Source of the DNA: Arthrobacter sp. Hiyo8
GTDB lineage: Bacteria > Actinomycetota > Actinomycetes > Actinomycetales > Micrococcaceae
Direction: 5' to 3'
Length of the DNA stretch: 64,000 bases
NCBI GenBank assembly: GCA_001549895.1
Contig: AP014719.1
Coordinates: forward strand, 1,550,001 to 1,614,000
A program made the position numbers and the translations under genes. The notes under the pieces were generated by a model, which was not told the DNA's origin, searched no databases, and worked only from the letters and a program-made list of their open reading frames with translations. How positions within the stretch are numbered: the first letter of the stretch is position 1; the number at the start of each line of letters is the position of its first letter. Below, one piece after another: positions 10,606 through 19,647 of the stretch.

Positions 10606-10665
10606 TTGACAGGACATACTCACATGATTACGCTGTAAGTCCAGTGCTAAATTGTAGCGCTCCAA
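10606..10665 (+). promoter_or_regulatory. Promoter with LacI-type operator for the 10715 operon
   Basis: TTGACA (10606-10611), a 17-base spacer and TACGCT (10629-10634) form a plausible sigma-70 promoter. TTGTAGCGCTCCAA (10652-10665) is a near-perfect palindrome with the AGCGCT centre common in LacI-family operators, just downstream of the expected start site. The stretch TTGACAGGACAT also matches, in reverse complement, ATGTCCTGTCAA at 23659-23670 upstream of iolC, so a second regulator may act here. Confidence 0.65.
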
Positions 10666-10714
10666 AATGCCCCGGTGTGCTCGACACCCAGGCTGAATTT
10701 CGAAGGAGAAATCA

Positions 10715-11890
10715 ATGGCTGAGAGCCTAGGGGTCGCCGTCATCGGCGCAGGAATGGCGGGCAAGGCACACGCGGCGGCCTACCGCACAGCGTCTGCCCT
10801 TTATAGCCCGTGCTTCCGCCGGTGCGCCTCGTGTCGATCGGGGACGTGAACCCGGAGTTCGGGTCCCTCGCTGCCCGGCGTTTCGGCTACGAACGCAATG
10901 ACACCTCATGGCAGGCGATCGCGGAAGCGGACGATATCGACGTCGTGAGTGTCGTCATCGCGAATTCCCTTCACCGCGAGGTGGTCGAGGGACTCCTGGC
11001 CGCAGGGAAGCACGTCCTCTGCGAGAAGCCGCTGAGCGACTCGATCGAGGACGCCCGGGCCATGGCGGACGCAGCCCGCAACGCTTCCAGCATCGCGCGC
11101 ATCGGCTTCACGTTCCGCCGCACACCGGGCATCGCCTACATCCGCGACTTGATCCGCACCGGCGTCCTCGGCAAGGTGCTGCACTTCAGCGGCCGCTACT
11201 GGACCGACTACGGCTTCAGCCCTTCCGCTCCCATGAGCTGGCGCTACAAGGGGGTCCCGGCTCCGGTGCGCTGGCCGACGTCGGAAGCCACCTGGCCTAT
11301 GTCTCCGAGTTCCTGTGCGGCGACATCACGTCCATCAGCGGCGGTCGCCTGAGCACCGTCATCGACAAGCGCCCTGTGCCCCTTGGCGCCGTCATGGGCC
11401 ACGACCACGCCGCTGTCAGCGACACCTTCGAGGCCGTAGAGAACGACGACTACGCTGCTTTCAACGCAGCATTCGAGAACGGCGCGGGCAGCTTCGAAGT
11501 GTCCCGCGTTGCAGCCGGCCACGCCAACAGCCTCAACTTCGAAGTGTTCTGCGAAAACGGTGCGGCGAAGTTCGACCAGCGCCGCCCCTCCGAAATCCAG
11601 CTCTTCCTCAACGATGGCTCCGGCAACGAGAACGGCTACCGCCAGGTCATCCTCGGCCCGGGCCACCCCTACATCGCCGGCGGCCTCGCCATGGACGCCC
11701 CCGAAGTGGGCTTCGGGCAGAACGACGCCTTCGGTTACCAGGCCGGGCGTTCCTCGAGGAGGTCGCCGGACTTCCGGAATCCGAGTCACTCCCCCGCTGC
11801 GCCACGTTCGACGAAGGCGTCCGCAACATGGAACTGCTCGGCGCCGTCACCGCATCCGCACTCAACAACGGAAAGACCATCACGCTATGA
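10715..11890 (+). CDS. Gfo/Idh/MocA family oxidoreductase (three frameshifts)
   Basis: About 392 residues in the restored frame. The ATG follows GAAGGAG and gives MAESLGVAVIGAGMAGKAH with the Rossmann loop near residue 11; HVLCEKPLSDS lies near 100 and DVGSHLAYVSEFL near 188. Breaks near 10808, 11254 and 11752 each need one added base. The GSH-type motif and long C-terminal domain place it in a branch different from IolG. The gene ends in an ATGA overlap with the following isomerase, forming a two-gene operon facing away from the LacI regulator. It probably oxidises a sugar or inositol derivative. Confidence 0.8.
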
Positions 11891-12906
11891 AACTCGGCGT
11901 CTACAACGCAATCCTGCACGACAGGCCGCTTCCCGAGGCCTTGAAGGTCATCGCGGACCTGGGTCTGACGGGCATCGAGATCAACACCGGCGGCTTCCTC
12001 CCCGCGGTCCACGTCCCCACCTTCGACGACATTCTTGTCTCGGATGCCGCCCGCGACGACTACCTCGCGATCTTCGAGGGGACCGGCGTCGCGATCGCAG
12101 GACTGAACTGCAACGGCAACCCCTTGCACCCCAAGCGCGAGATCGGTGAAAAGCATGCCGAGGACATCCGCCGCTCCATCCGGCTTGCAGAGCGCCTCGG
12201 CCAGAACCGGGTAGTGACCATGTCCGGTCTGCCCGGGGGCGAGCCGGGAGCCACCACGGTCAACTGGGTCGTCAACGCCTGGAACTCGGCGGCCCTGGAC
12301 GTGCTGGACTACCAGTGGGACATCGCGGCGAAGTTCTGGCGCGAGACAGACCGCCTGGCCGCTGGGCATGGCGTCAAGGTAGCCCTCGAACTGCACCCGC
12401 AGAACATCGTGTTCAACTCCGCAGATGTCCACAAGCTCATCGAACTCACGGGCGCCACCCACGTCGGCGTCGAACTGGATGCCTCGCACCTGTTCTGGCA
12501 GCAGATGGATCCGGTAGCCGTGGTCCGCGAACTCGGACCCCTGGTCTTCCAGGCAGCCGCGAAAGACGTGCGCATCAACACCGCGAACGCAGCCCTCTAC
12601 GGGGTGCTCGACAACAGCTTCCGCCGGCTCTCCCCGGAGGAAAGCCGCACCAACCTCGGCGGCGACGAATGGGCCAACGAGTGGCCCAAGAACTCCGCGT
12701 GGGACTTCGTTGCCCTCGGCCGCGGGCACGACACCGCCTACTGGACCGAGTTCCTGCGTGCCCTCTATGAAGTGGACCCGAACATGCTGGTCAACATCGA
12801 GCACGAAGACACTTCCCTCGGCCGGATCGAAGGACTCGAAGTGGCAGCCAAGGTCCTGCGGGATGCCGACGCAGCGCTGGAAGCGTCGCTGAAGGTGACG
12901 GCGTAG
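11887..12906 (+). CDS. Sugar phosphate isomerase/epimerase (TIM barrel)
   Basis: Intact 339-residue xylose-isomerase-like TIM-barrel protein beginning MKLGVYNAILHDRPLPEAL. It contains LGLTGIEINTGGF, VALELHPQNIVFN with a metal-ligand glutamate and histidine, GVELDASHLFWQQ, and the late glutamate in NIEHEDTSL, all typical of divalent-metal epimerases of this family. Its ATG overlaps the stop of the dehydrogenase gene, and a hairpin terminator follows. Such dehydrogenase-epimerase pairs are common in polyol catabolism; here it may epimerise a keto-inositol. The exact reaction is not visible. Confidence 0.82.
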   Translation: MKLGVYNAILHDRPLPEALKVIADLGLTGIEINTGGFLPAVHVPTFDDILVSDAARDDYLAIFEGTGVAIAGLNCNGNPLHPKREIGEKHAEDIRRSIRLAERLGQNRVVTMSGLPGGEPGATTVNWVVNAWNSAALDVLDYQWDIAAKFWRETDRLAAGHGVKVALELHPQNIVFNSADVHKLIELTGATHVGVELDASHLFWQQMDPVAVVRELGPLVFQAAAKDVRINTANAALYGVLDNSFRRLSPEESRTNLGGDEWANEWPKNSAWDFVALGRGHDTAYWTEFLRALYEVDPNMLVNIEHEDTSLGRIEGLEVAAKVLRDADAALEASLKVTA

Positions 12907-12942
12907 GGGGTTCCTCGCTAGCCGGTTCACCGAACCATAGAG

Positions 12943-12976
12943 GAGGGCCTCATCCGAGATGGGGCCCTCTTGTGTT
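12943..12976 (+). terminator. Rho-independent terminator of the 10715-12906 operon
   Basis: Arms GAGGGCC (12943-12949) and GGCCCTC (12963-12969) enclose a 13-base loop and are followed by TTGTGTT. It lies 37 bases after the isomerase stop. Confidence 0.65.
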
Positions 12977-13073
12977 GGCCTGCAGGGCTCTCTATTCCCA
13001 CCCTTGTTACACTGGATGATGAATCCATAAAATAGTCAAGCAAAGACTCGTGGTGTGGGCCAGGAAGGCAATC

Positions 13074-13449
13074 ATGGAAGAGTTCGCGGATTTCCGGCAC
13101 CGCTATACGAGGTGAAGGCCAATCTGTTCAAGGGGCTGGCCCACCCGGTCAGGATCCGGGTATTGGAGCTGCTGTCGGCCGCGCCCGAAGTGTCAGTGAC
13201 TGAGCTTCTGGCCGCAACGGGCCTGGAGGCTTCGCACCTGTCCCAGCATCTGTCAGTGCTGCGCCGATATCACCTGGTCAAGGGAGAACGACGGGCACTG
13301 CAGATGTTCTACACCTCGCTTACCCGCAGGTTGCGGAACTCCTCTCCGTGGCCAGACTGCTGCTCAACGACATTCTGCACACCACCCGGGCGCAGCTTGA
13401 GTCCTCAGAGGCGGCTGCATCCGCGTCAGCCGCAGCCAGCACCCGGTGA
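13074..13449 (+). CDS. ArsR-family winged-helix regulator (two frameshifts)
   Basis: About 125 residues after restoring bases near 13094 and 13325. The core reads PLYEVKANLFKGLAHPVRIR, then VTELLAATGLEASHLSQHLSVLRRYHLV, a standard ArsR helix-turn-helix, and a C-terminal helix AELLSVARLLLNDIL. No cysteine pair typical of arsenic or zinc sensors is visible. Its stop overlaps the GTG of the SulP gene (GTGA), so the two are co-translated and the regulator likely controls the transporter. ArsR-SulP pairs occur in other actinobacteria; the signal sensed is unknown. Confidence 0.82.
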
Positions 13450-15099
13450 AGGCCCTGGTGGCGGTCCGGGCTTTGCTTCCCGGGCGGCAGGATTACACGC
13501 TGTTGCCGCGTACCTGGAAAGGAGACTTGGTTGCCGGGGTCACGGTCGGCATTGTCGCACTGCCGCTGGCACTGGCATTCGGTGTCAGCTCCGGCGCGGG
13601 TGCGGCCAGCGGATTGATCACCGCGGTGATCGCCGGCGTGATCGCGGCCGTCTTCGGTGGTTCCAACATCCAGGTCTCCGGACCCACCGGAGCCATGGTC
13701 GTGGTCCTGGGCCCCGTGATCGCGGCCACGGGCTCGGTGCCCTGGCGGCGGTCTCGGTCCTTGCCGGGGTGATAGTGGTGGCCGCGGGGCTACTCAAACT
13801 CGGGCGGGTCGTGACGCTCCTGCCCTGGCCGGTGATCGAGGGCTTCACCGTCGGAATCGCGGTGATCATCTTCCTGCAGCAGGTCCCTGCCGCGTTCGGC
13901 ACCAAGCCGGGCCCCAGCAGCAACGCCGTCATCTCTGCCGCCCAGGCCATCGGCACCGTGTCCCCTGCCTCGGTTCTTGCCCCGACTGCCCTGGTGGCTC
14001 TGGTGGCGGTGATCATGATTGCGTCACCGCGGATCCACCCCCGGATCCCGGGCTCGCTCATCGCGATCATCATTGCCACTGTGGCCGCGCAGTTCCTCGA
14101 CCTGCCTGTGACCCGGATCGGTGCGCTGCCAGATTCCCTGCCGGCGCCGATGATCCCCTCCCTGGACCTGGCGACGATCACCGCGCTGGCTGGGTCCGCG
14201 GCTACGATCGCGGCCCTGGCCGCGATCGAGTCACTGCTCTCGGCACGGGTCGGGGCGTCGATCTCCGATACCGGCCCCTATGACGCGGACCGTGAGCTCC
14301 TGGGCCAGGGCCTCGCGTCCGTCGCGTCCGGATTCTTCGGCGGCATGCCGGCCACTGGTGCCATCGCCCGCACAGCGGTCAACATTCGTTCCGGGGCAGG
14401 ACACGCCTTGCCGCCATTACCCATGCGCTGGTCCTGCTTGCCGTGGTGTACCTGGCCACCGGCCCGGTTTCCCGCATCCCCTTGCTGCCTTGGCCGGGTC
14501 CTGATGGTCACCGCGACACGCATGGTCTCCCTCAAGACGCTGCGCAGCGTGATCGGATCAACCCGCGCCGACACGGTCGTGTTCTTCGTCACCGCACTGA
14601 TCACCGTTTCCTTCGACCTGATCGAGGCCGTGGAGATCGGGATCGCCGTCGCTGCATTCTTCGCCTTGCGTGCCTTGGTCCGGTCCAGCGGTGTGCACCG
14701 GGAAGAAATCCCCGGCCCGGTCCACGAAGGGGACGAGCACATCGCCGTGTTCCGGCTCGACGGGGCACTATTCTTCGCCGCTGCCGAGCGCGTCCTGGAG
14801 CGGGTCAGCGCCATCCGGAACGTCGACGTCGTGATCATCCGCATGTCGCAGTTGCAGATCCTGGACGCAACCGGTGCCAGAACCATCACAGACATCGTCC
14901 AGGCCCTGGAACGCCGCGGAATCACCGTGCTGATCAAAGGGATCCAGGAGCGCCACGTTCGGCTCGTCACCCAGGTGGGGGTCCTGGACTCCCTTCGCCA
15001 CCACAAACACCTCTTCACCGAACTGGGCCCAGCCGTCGAACACGCCCGAAGCCACGTCGCCCGCGCCGCCAGCGCACGCAACCCCGGCAAGACCCGTAA
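13446..15099 (+). CDS. SulP-family anion transporter with STAS domain (five frameshifts)
   Basis: Inner-membrane transporter of the SulP (SLC26-like) family, for sulfate, bicarbonate or a dicarboxylate, about 552 residues. The hydrophobic core starts DLVAGVTVGIVALPLALAFG and includes GGSNIQVSGPTGAMVVVLGP, both SulP hallmarks. About ten further membrane segments follow, then a cytoplasmic STAS domain with VVIIRMSQLQILDATGARTI. Breaks lie near 13737, 14398, 14487, 14503 and 15095; the last is proposed because it lets the protein stop at 15099 instead of running into the opposite gene. The true substrate cannot be told from sequence. It sits between iol operons without an obvious metabolic link. 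Confidence 0.85.
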
Positions 15100-15121
15100 A
15101 CCGGTCCAGCCGCGGCCGCCC

Positions 15122-15994
15122 TTATTGGACCTTCGCGATGTATTTGCCCATGGTTTCCAGCTGGTAGCGGGACACCTCGTTGGCGTTGTCGTCCTCGGCG
15201 AAGACGCTGGACACCATGACCGTGTTGTCCTTGTCCAGGAAGCCGATTTCCTTGAGTCCGCCGAAGAACTCGTCCCAGTTGACGTCGCCGTCGCCGATCT
15301 TGAGGTGCTGGTGGACGCGCACGGCGTTTCCCGGCGGGTTGGTGATGTAGCGCAGCCCGTGGGAGGCGTGGTGGTCCATGGTGTCGGACACGTGGACCAA
15401 GCGCAGCTTGTCCCCCGCGGCCCGCATGATGTCGAGCGGCTTGTTGCCCATGTGGAACGTGTGGGAGGCAACGTAGACCATACCGATGTTGGGCGAATTC
15501 ACGCCACGGATGACACGCAGCGCGGCGAGTCCGTCCTCCACGAAGTCGTCCGGGTGCGGGTCGATGAGGACGTCCAGGCCTTCGCGCTCGATGATCGGCA
15601 GCAGCTCTTCCATGGAACGGTAGAAGGCCCTTTCGGACTCCTCCGCCTTTTCCGGGCGGCCGCTGAATTCGGTATTCATCGTCTGCACGCCAAGATCGAC
15701 CGTGATCTGGATGGCGCGCTTCCAGTAACGGACAGCGGCCTCGCGGGCGTCTTCGTCCGGTCCGGACCAGCGCAGCACCGGGAGCACCGAGGCGATCTCG
15801 ACGTCGGCGTCCTTGCAGGCTTTCTTCAGCTGGCCGACCAATTCGTCGTCGGCCTTCGGGTGGTTGAAGAACGGGATGAAGTCCGCGTGCGGGGTCAGCT
15901 GGAGGTATTTATACCCGAGATCGGCGGCAAGCCGCGGAAACTCCAGCAGCCCGTGGCTGTGGTGGAACGGGGTGGGATCGAGGGCAATCTTCAT
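15122..15994 (-). CDS. iolH: Inositol catabolism TIM-barrel protein IolH
   Basis: Intact, 290 residues. The ATG at 15994 has AGGAG five bases upstream; a GTG six bases earlier would overlap that site. The sequence MKIALDPTPFHHSHGLLEFP, with LQLTPHADFIPFFNHP and HASHGLRYITNPPGNAVRVH, is diagnostic of IolH, a xylose-isomerase-like TIM-barrel protein found in iol operons and thought to interconvert inososes. It is the last gene of the leftward iolC-to-iolH operon, eight bases after the dehydrogenase gene, and converges with SulP. Confidence 0.9.
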   Translation of the reverse strand: MKIALDPTPFHHSHGLLEFPRLAADLGYKYLQLTPHADFIPFFNHPKADDELVGQLKKACKDADVEIASVLPVLRWSGPDEDAREAAVRYWKRAIQITVDLGVQTMNTEFSGRPEKAEESERAFYRSMEELLPIIEREGLDVLIDPHPDDFVEDGLAALRVIRGVNSPNIGMVYVASHTFHMGNKPLDIMRAAGDKLRLVHVSDTMDHHASHGLRYITNPPGNAVRVHQHLKIGDGDVNWDEFFGGLKEIGFLDKDNTVMVSSVFAEDDNANEVSRYQLETMGKYIAKVQ

Positions 15995-16002
15995 GGCCAC
16001 TC

Positions 16003-17014
16003 CTACTTGTACAGCTCGGGCTTGGTATTGAGTTGAACCGAGACCTTCTCGCCCGACTTCTGGGCCTCAACGCCGGCTTCGCAGCAAGCAGCGGTGGCGT
16101 AGCCGTCCCAGGCGGTGGGGCCGCCGATCTCGCCGCGGCGGGCGGCGTCCACCCAAGCCTGGACCTCGACGTCGTACGCGGCACCGAAGCGCTCTTCGAA
16201 GCCGGGCGTGACCTTGCCGCCCAGCGGCCCGCGCTGCGGACGTAAGGACCGCCGTCGCCACCGATGCTCACGATGCCGTCCTCGAAGGAGGCCTGGGTGG
16301 CCACTTCGTAGCCGAACTTCGCGTTCACATAGATTTCGACGTCGGCCAGGACGCCGGACTCGGTCTCGATCAGGACGTGCTGGGGATCGTGCTGGCCGTT
16401 CGGGCGTTGCGCGTCGCCTTGCCCAGGCGGACCTGCACGGAGGTGATTTCCTCACCGGTGAAGAAGCGGATGGCATCGAATTCGTGGACCACGGAGTCGT
16501 TGATGAGCATCTCGTTGGTGAAGCCCTGAGGAGTGTCCGGGTTGCGGTGCTGGTGGTGGAGCATGAGCAGCTCGCCGAGTTCTCGGTCGCGGATCACGGA
16601 ACCCAAGGCGGCGTATTCGGCGTCGAAGCGGCGCATGAAGCCCACCTGGATGCGCTTGTGGCCGGTTGCCGTTTCGGCCTGGACAACCTTCCACGCGCTC
16701 TCGGCATCCGGGGTGAGCGGCTTCTCGCAGAGGATCGGGAAGTCCTTCTCCAGTGCCTTGTACAGGATTTCCTCGTGCAGGAAACCGGGCGTCGCGATCA
16801 GCACGGCGTTGACGTCGCCGTTGTTGAGGGCCTCATCGGCGCTGGCGAGGGCGACGGCGCCGTCGATCCCTGCGATGGCGGCCTGCGCACGGGCGAGGTC
16901 GACGTCGACGACGGCGGCCACCTCGGCGCCGTGGATGCGGGTGCTGAGCCGCTTGATGTGGTCGGCGCCCATGCGGCCTGCGCCGATGACGGCCACGCGG
17001 AGAATGTCAGTCAT
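16003..17014 (-). CDS. iolG: myo-Inositol 2-dehydrogenase IolG (two frameshifts)
   Basis: About 337 residues. The ATG at 17014 gives MTDILRVAVIGAGRMGADH; upstream in-frame codons are non-homologous. ILCEKPLTPD and VHEFDAIRFFTGEEI follow, then NAKFGYEVATQASFEDG, characteristic of the actinobacterial IolG clade. Breaks near 16408 and 16225 each lack one base. Its place between iolE and iolH in the core operon makes it the best candidate for the main myo-inositol dehydrogenase, oxidising myo-inositol to 2-keto-myo-inositol with NAD. Confidence 0.9.
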
Positions 17015-17052
17015 TGTTTCTGTCCTTGGTTGTTTGTGCTTGAGAGGCAGCG

Positions 17053-17962
17053 TTAGTTGACAGTCGTGCGGGAGCCGCACGAGAGCAGGTAGTTTCGGGT
17101 GCGCTTGGCGATGGGCATCGGGACGTCGAAGGCCACGGGGTACATGTCCTGTTCCACAATGCCAAAGATCGGGCGGTTAAGTCCTTCAACGGCTTCGATG
17201 ACGGCGCGAAGATCCGGCAGGCCGTTCGGCGGTTCGGTCATGACGCCGGCCAGGTTGGCTGCCGCCCAGGTCATGTTTTCCTCATTGACCTTCTTCAGGA
17301 CATCCGGGTTGATCTGCTTCAGGTGCAAGTAGCCGATACGGTCCGGGTAGTTCTTGATCAGTTCCAGGCTAGAGGCTCCGCAGTATTCCGCGTGCCGGTG
17401 TCCAGGCACAGGTTCAGGTATTGGGGATCGGTCTCGGCAAGCAGGTGCTCGATATCCGACTGGGCGCCGACGTGGGAATCTGCGTGGGAGTGGAATTGCT
17501 GCTTGAGGCCGAAGTCTTCCAGCAACACCTTGCCCATGCGGTTGTGGCCGGCGAACAGATCGTTCCACTGATCCTGGGACAGCTCCCCGCTCTCCACGGC
17601 CTCTCCGGTGACGTCGTCGCGCCACATAGCCGGAATGACCACGATGTGTTCGCCGCCCATGGCTGCAGTCAGCTCAGCCACCTTGCGTGCCGGCTCCCAG
17701 GCTTCCTCGTACTGTGCGGCACCGCGATGGAAGGCCGTGAAGACCGTTCCCGCCGTGACCTTGAGGTCACGCTGCTTGAGCTCCTCGGCGAGGCGGGCAG
17801 GGTCGTTCGGCAAGTATCCGTAGGGGCCCAGCTCGATCCACTTGTAGCCGGACTCAGCCACTTCGTCCAGGAAGCGTTCCCACGGGTCTGCTTGGGGTCA
17901 TCCGCGAACCAGACGCCCCAGGAGTCCGGGGCCGTGCCGATGATGAGTTTGTTCTCTGTCAT
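17053..17962 (-). CDS. iolE: 2-keto-myo-inositol dehydratase IolE (two frameshifts)
   Basis: Removes water from 2-keto-myo-inositol to give the cyclohexane-dione intermediate used by IolD. The restored 303-residue protein starts MTENKLIIGTAPDSWGVWFA and continues SGYKWIELGPYGYLP, GEHIVVIPAMWRDD, QQFHSHADSHVG and GYLHLKQINP, the conserved IolE TIM-barrel segments with metal-binding His and Glu residues. Breaks lie near 17890 and 17393. It is downstream of iolA, separated by a hairpin repeat that could lower expression relative to iolA and iolD. Confidence 0.92.
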
Positions 17963-18003
17963 TGCTCAATCCTTAACGTTGATTGCTCCCCACCGGGGGC
18001 CGC

Positions 18004-18071
18004 AGCCCAACTAGCTCGCATTTGTTGTCGTTATGAGGGCCCAAAACGACATCTACAGCGAGTCAGTTGGG
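18004..18071. repeat. Hairpin module of the dispersed repeat between iolA and iolE
   Basis: Two 27-base arms starting CCCAACT and ending in GTCGTT pair at 21 of 27 positions around a loop rich in G and C. The sequence TTTGTTGTCGTT...AACGACA matches the hairpin modules near 1.1 and 51.1 kb. It lies inside the leftward iol operon, so it may be an attenuator or an mRNA-stability element. Confidence 0.7.
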
Positions 18072-18094
18072 TGGGAGAGGTCAGCGGGTGGCGA

Positions 18095-19603
18095 CTAGTT
18101 GGAGGGGAAGTTGTAGGAGGCGCCGGAGGCGTGGGTGGGTTCGGGCCAGCGGGAGGTGATGACCTTGCCGCGGGTGTAGAAGGAGACGCCTTCGGGTCCG
18201 TAGATGTGCTTGTCGCCGAAGAGCGAGGCTTTCCAGCCGCCGAAGGAGTGGTAGGCCACGGGTACCGGCAGGGGCACGTTGATGCCGACCATGCCCACGG
18301 TGACGGAGCGCTGGAACTTGCGGGCGTTCGCGCCAGAGGAGGTGAAGATCGCGGTGCCGTTGCCGTAGGGGTTGGAGTTGATCAGCTTGATGCCTTCATC
18401 GAGGTCCTCGACGCGGACGACGACGAGGACGGGTCCGAAGATTTCCTCCGTGTATGCGGTCATTTCGGCCGTGACGTGGTCGATCACGGTGGGGCCGACC
18501 CAGAAGCCTTCTTCATGGCCGGGACCACCAAATCGCGGCCGTCCACGACCATCGCCGCGCCCGCGGCTTCGGCTTCGGTGACGATCCGCACGATGCGTTC
18601 CTTGGAAGCCGGGGTGATGACCGGGCCCATTTCGGCGTCGGGCTCGGTGCCGTTCTTGACCTTCACGGCCAGCGCGCGTTCTTCGACCTTCTTGACCAGC
18701 AGCTCCGCGGCGTCCCCGACGGCGACGGCGACGGAGATGGCCATGCAGCGTTCCCCGGCGGACCCGAACGCGGCGGCGGCCAGGTGGTCGGCGGCGTTGT
18801 CGAGGTCGGCGTCGGGCATGATGATTGCGTGGTTCTTCGCACCGCCCAGGGCCTGGACTCGCTTGCCGTGCTTGGTGGCGGTTTCGTGGACGTACTGGGC
18901 GATCGGGGTGGAGCCGACGAAGGAGATGCCGTCCACGTCCGGGTGGGTCAGCAGCCCGTCGACGGTTTCCTTGTCCCCGTGCAGGACCTGGAACACACCG
19001 TCGGGCAGCCCGGCCTGCTTCCACAGCTTCGCCAGCAGCATCGAGGCGGACGGGTCGCGTTCGGAGGGCTTGAGGATGAAGGCGTTGCCGGTGGCGATCG
19101 CCATCGGCGCCATCCAGAGCGGGACCATGACGGGGAAGTTGAACGGGGTGATGCCGGCGACGACGCCGAGGGGCTCGCGGAAGGAGAACACGTCGATGCC
19201 GGTGGAGACCTGGTCCGAGTAGTCGCCCTTGAGCAGGGTCGGGATACCGCAGGCGAACTCGATCACTTCGAGGCCCGGCCGATCTCGCCCTTCGCGTCGG
19301 AGATGACCTTGCCGTGCTCGGCCGTGACCAGGGCCGCGAGTTCGTCCACGTGGGCAGCGACGAGTTCGCGGAACGTGAACAGCACCGCGGTGCGCTTGGC
19401 CAGGGAGAAATCGCCCCACTTCTCGGCCGCGGCCTTGGCTGCCGCGACGGTGGCGTCCAGGTCCGCCCGGTTCGCGAGCCGCAGCTGGGCGGTCACGGCC
19501 CGGTGGCCGGGTTGTAGACCGGCTGGCTGCGGTCGCCGGCGCCGGCGGTTTCTACACCGTTGATGAAATGCTTGATGGTGGTCAGGGTGGTCGTCGTCGA
19601 CAT
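18095..19603 (-). CDS. iolA: Methylmalonate/malonate-semialdehyde dehydrogenase (three frameshifts)
   Basis: CoA-acylating aldehyde dehydrogenase that turns malonate semialdehyde from inositol into acetyl-CoA and CO2 (also called mmsA). About 503 residues: [20 protein letters not shown], then [15 protein letters not shown], the nucleotide-site region [20 protein letters not shown] and the catalytic cysteine in [14 protein letters not shown], ending [12 protein letters not shown]. Breaks near 19499, 19275 and 18525 remove single bases. Its start lies 44 bases after iolD's stop in the same operon. The family length and motifs fit well. Confidence 0.92.
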
Positions 19604-19647
19604 GTGCGGACTTCCTTGTCTGGTGCTTGAAGAGAGCTTGAGGGGGT

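Noticed and set aside
10715..11890. Programmed frameshifting as an explanation of the broken genes
   Set aside because: No slippery heptamers with downstream structures recur, and housekeeping genes such as sucC, sucD and pcrA are affected alike.
13055..16036. A 993-codon plus-strand frame joining ArsR, SulP and antisense iolH
   Set aside because: It mixes frames of two genes through lost bases and then reads the complement of iolH; the real proteins are found by restoring the frame.
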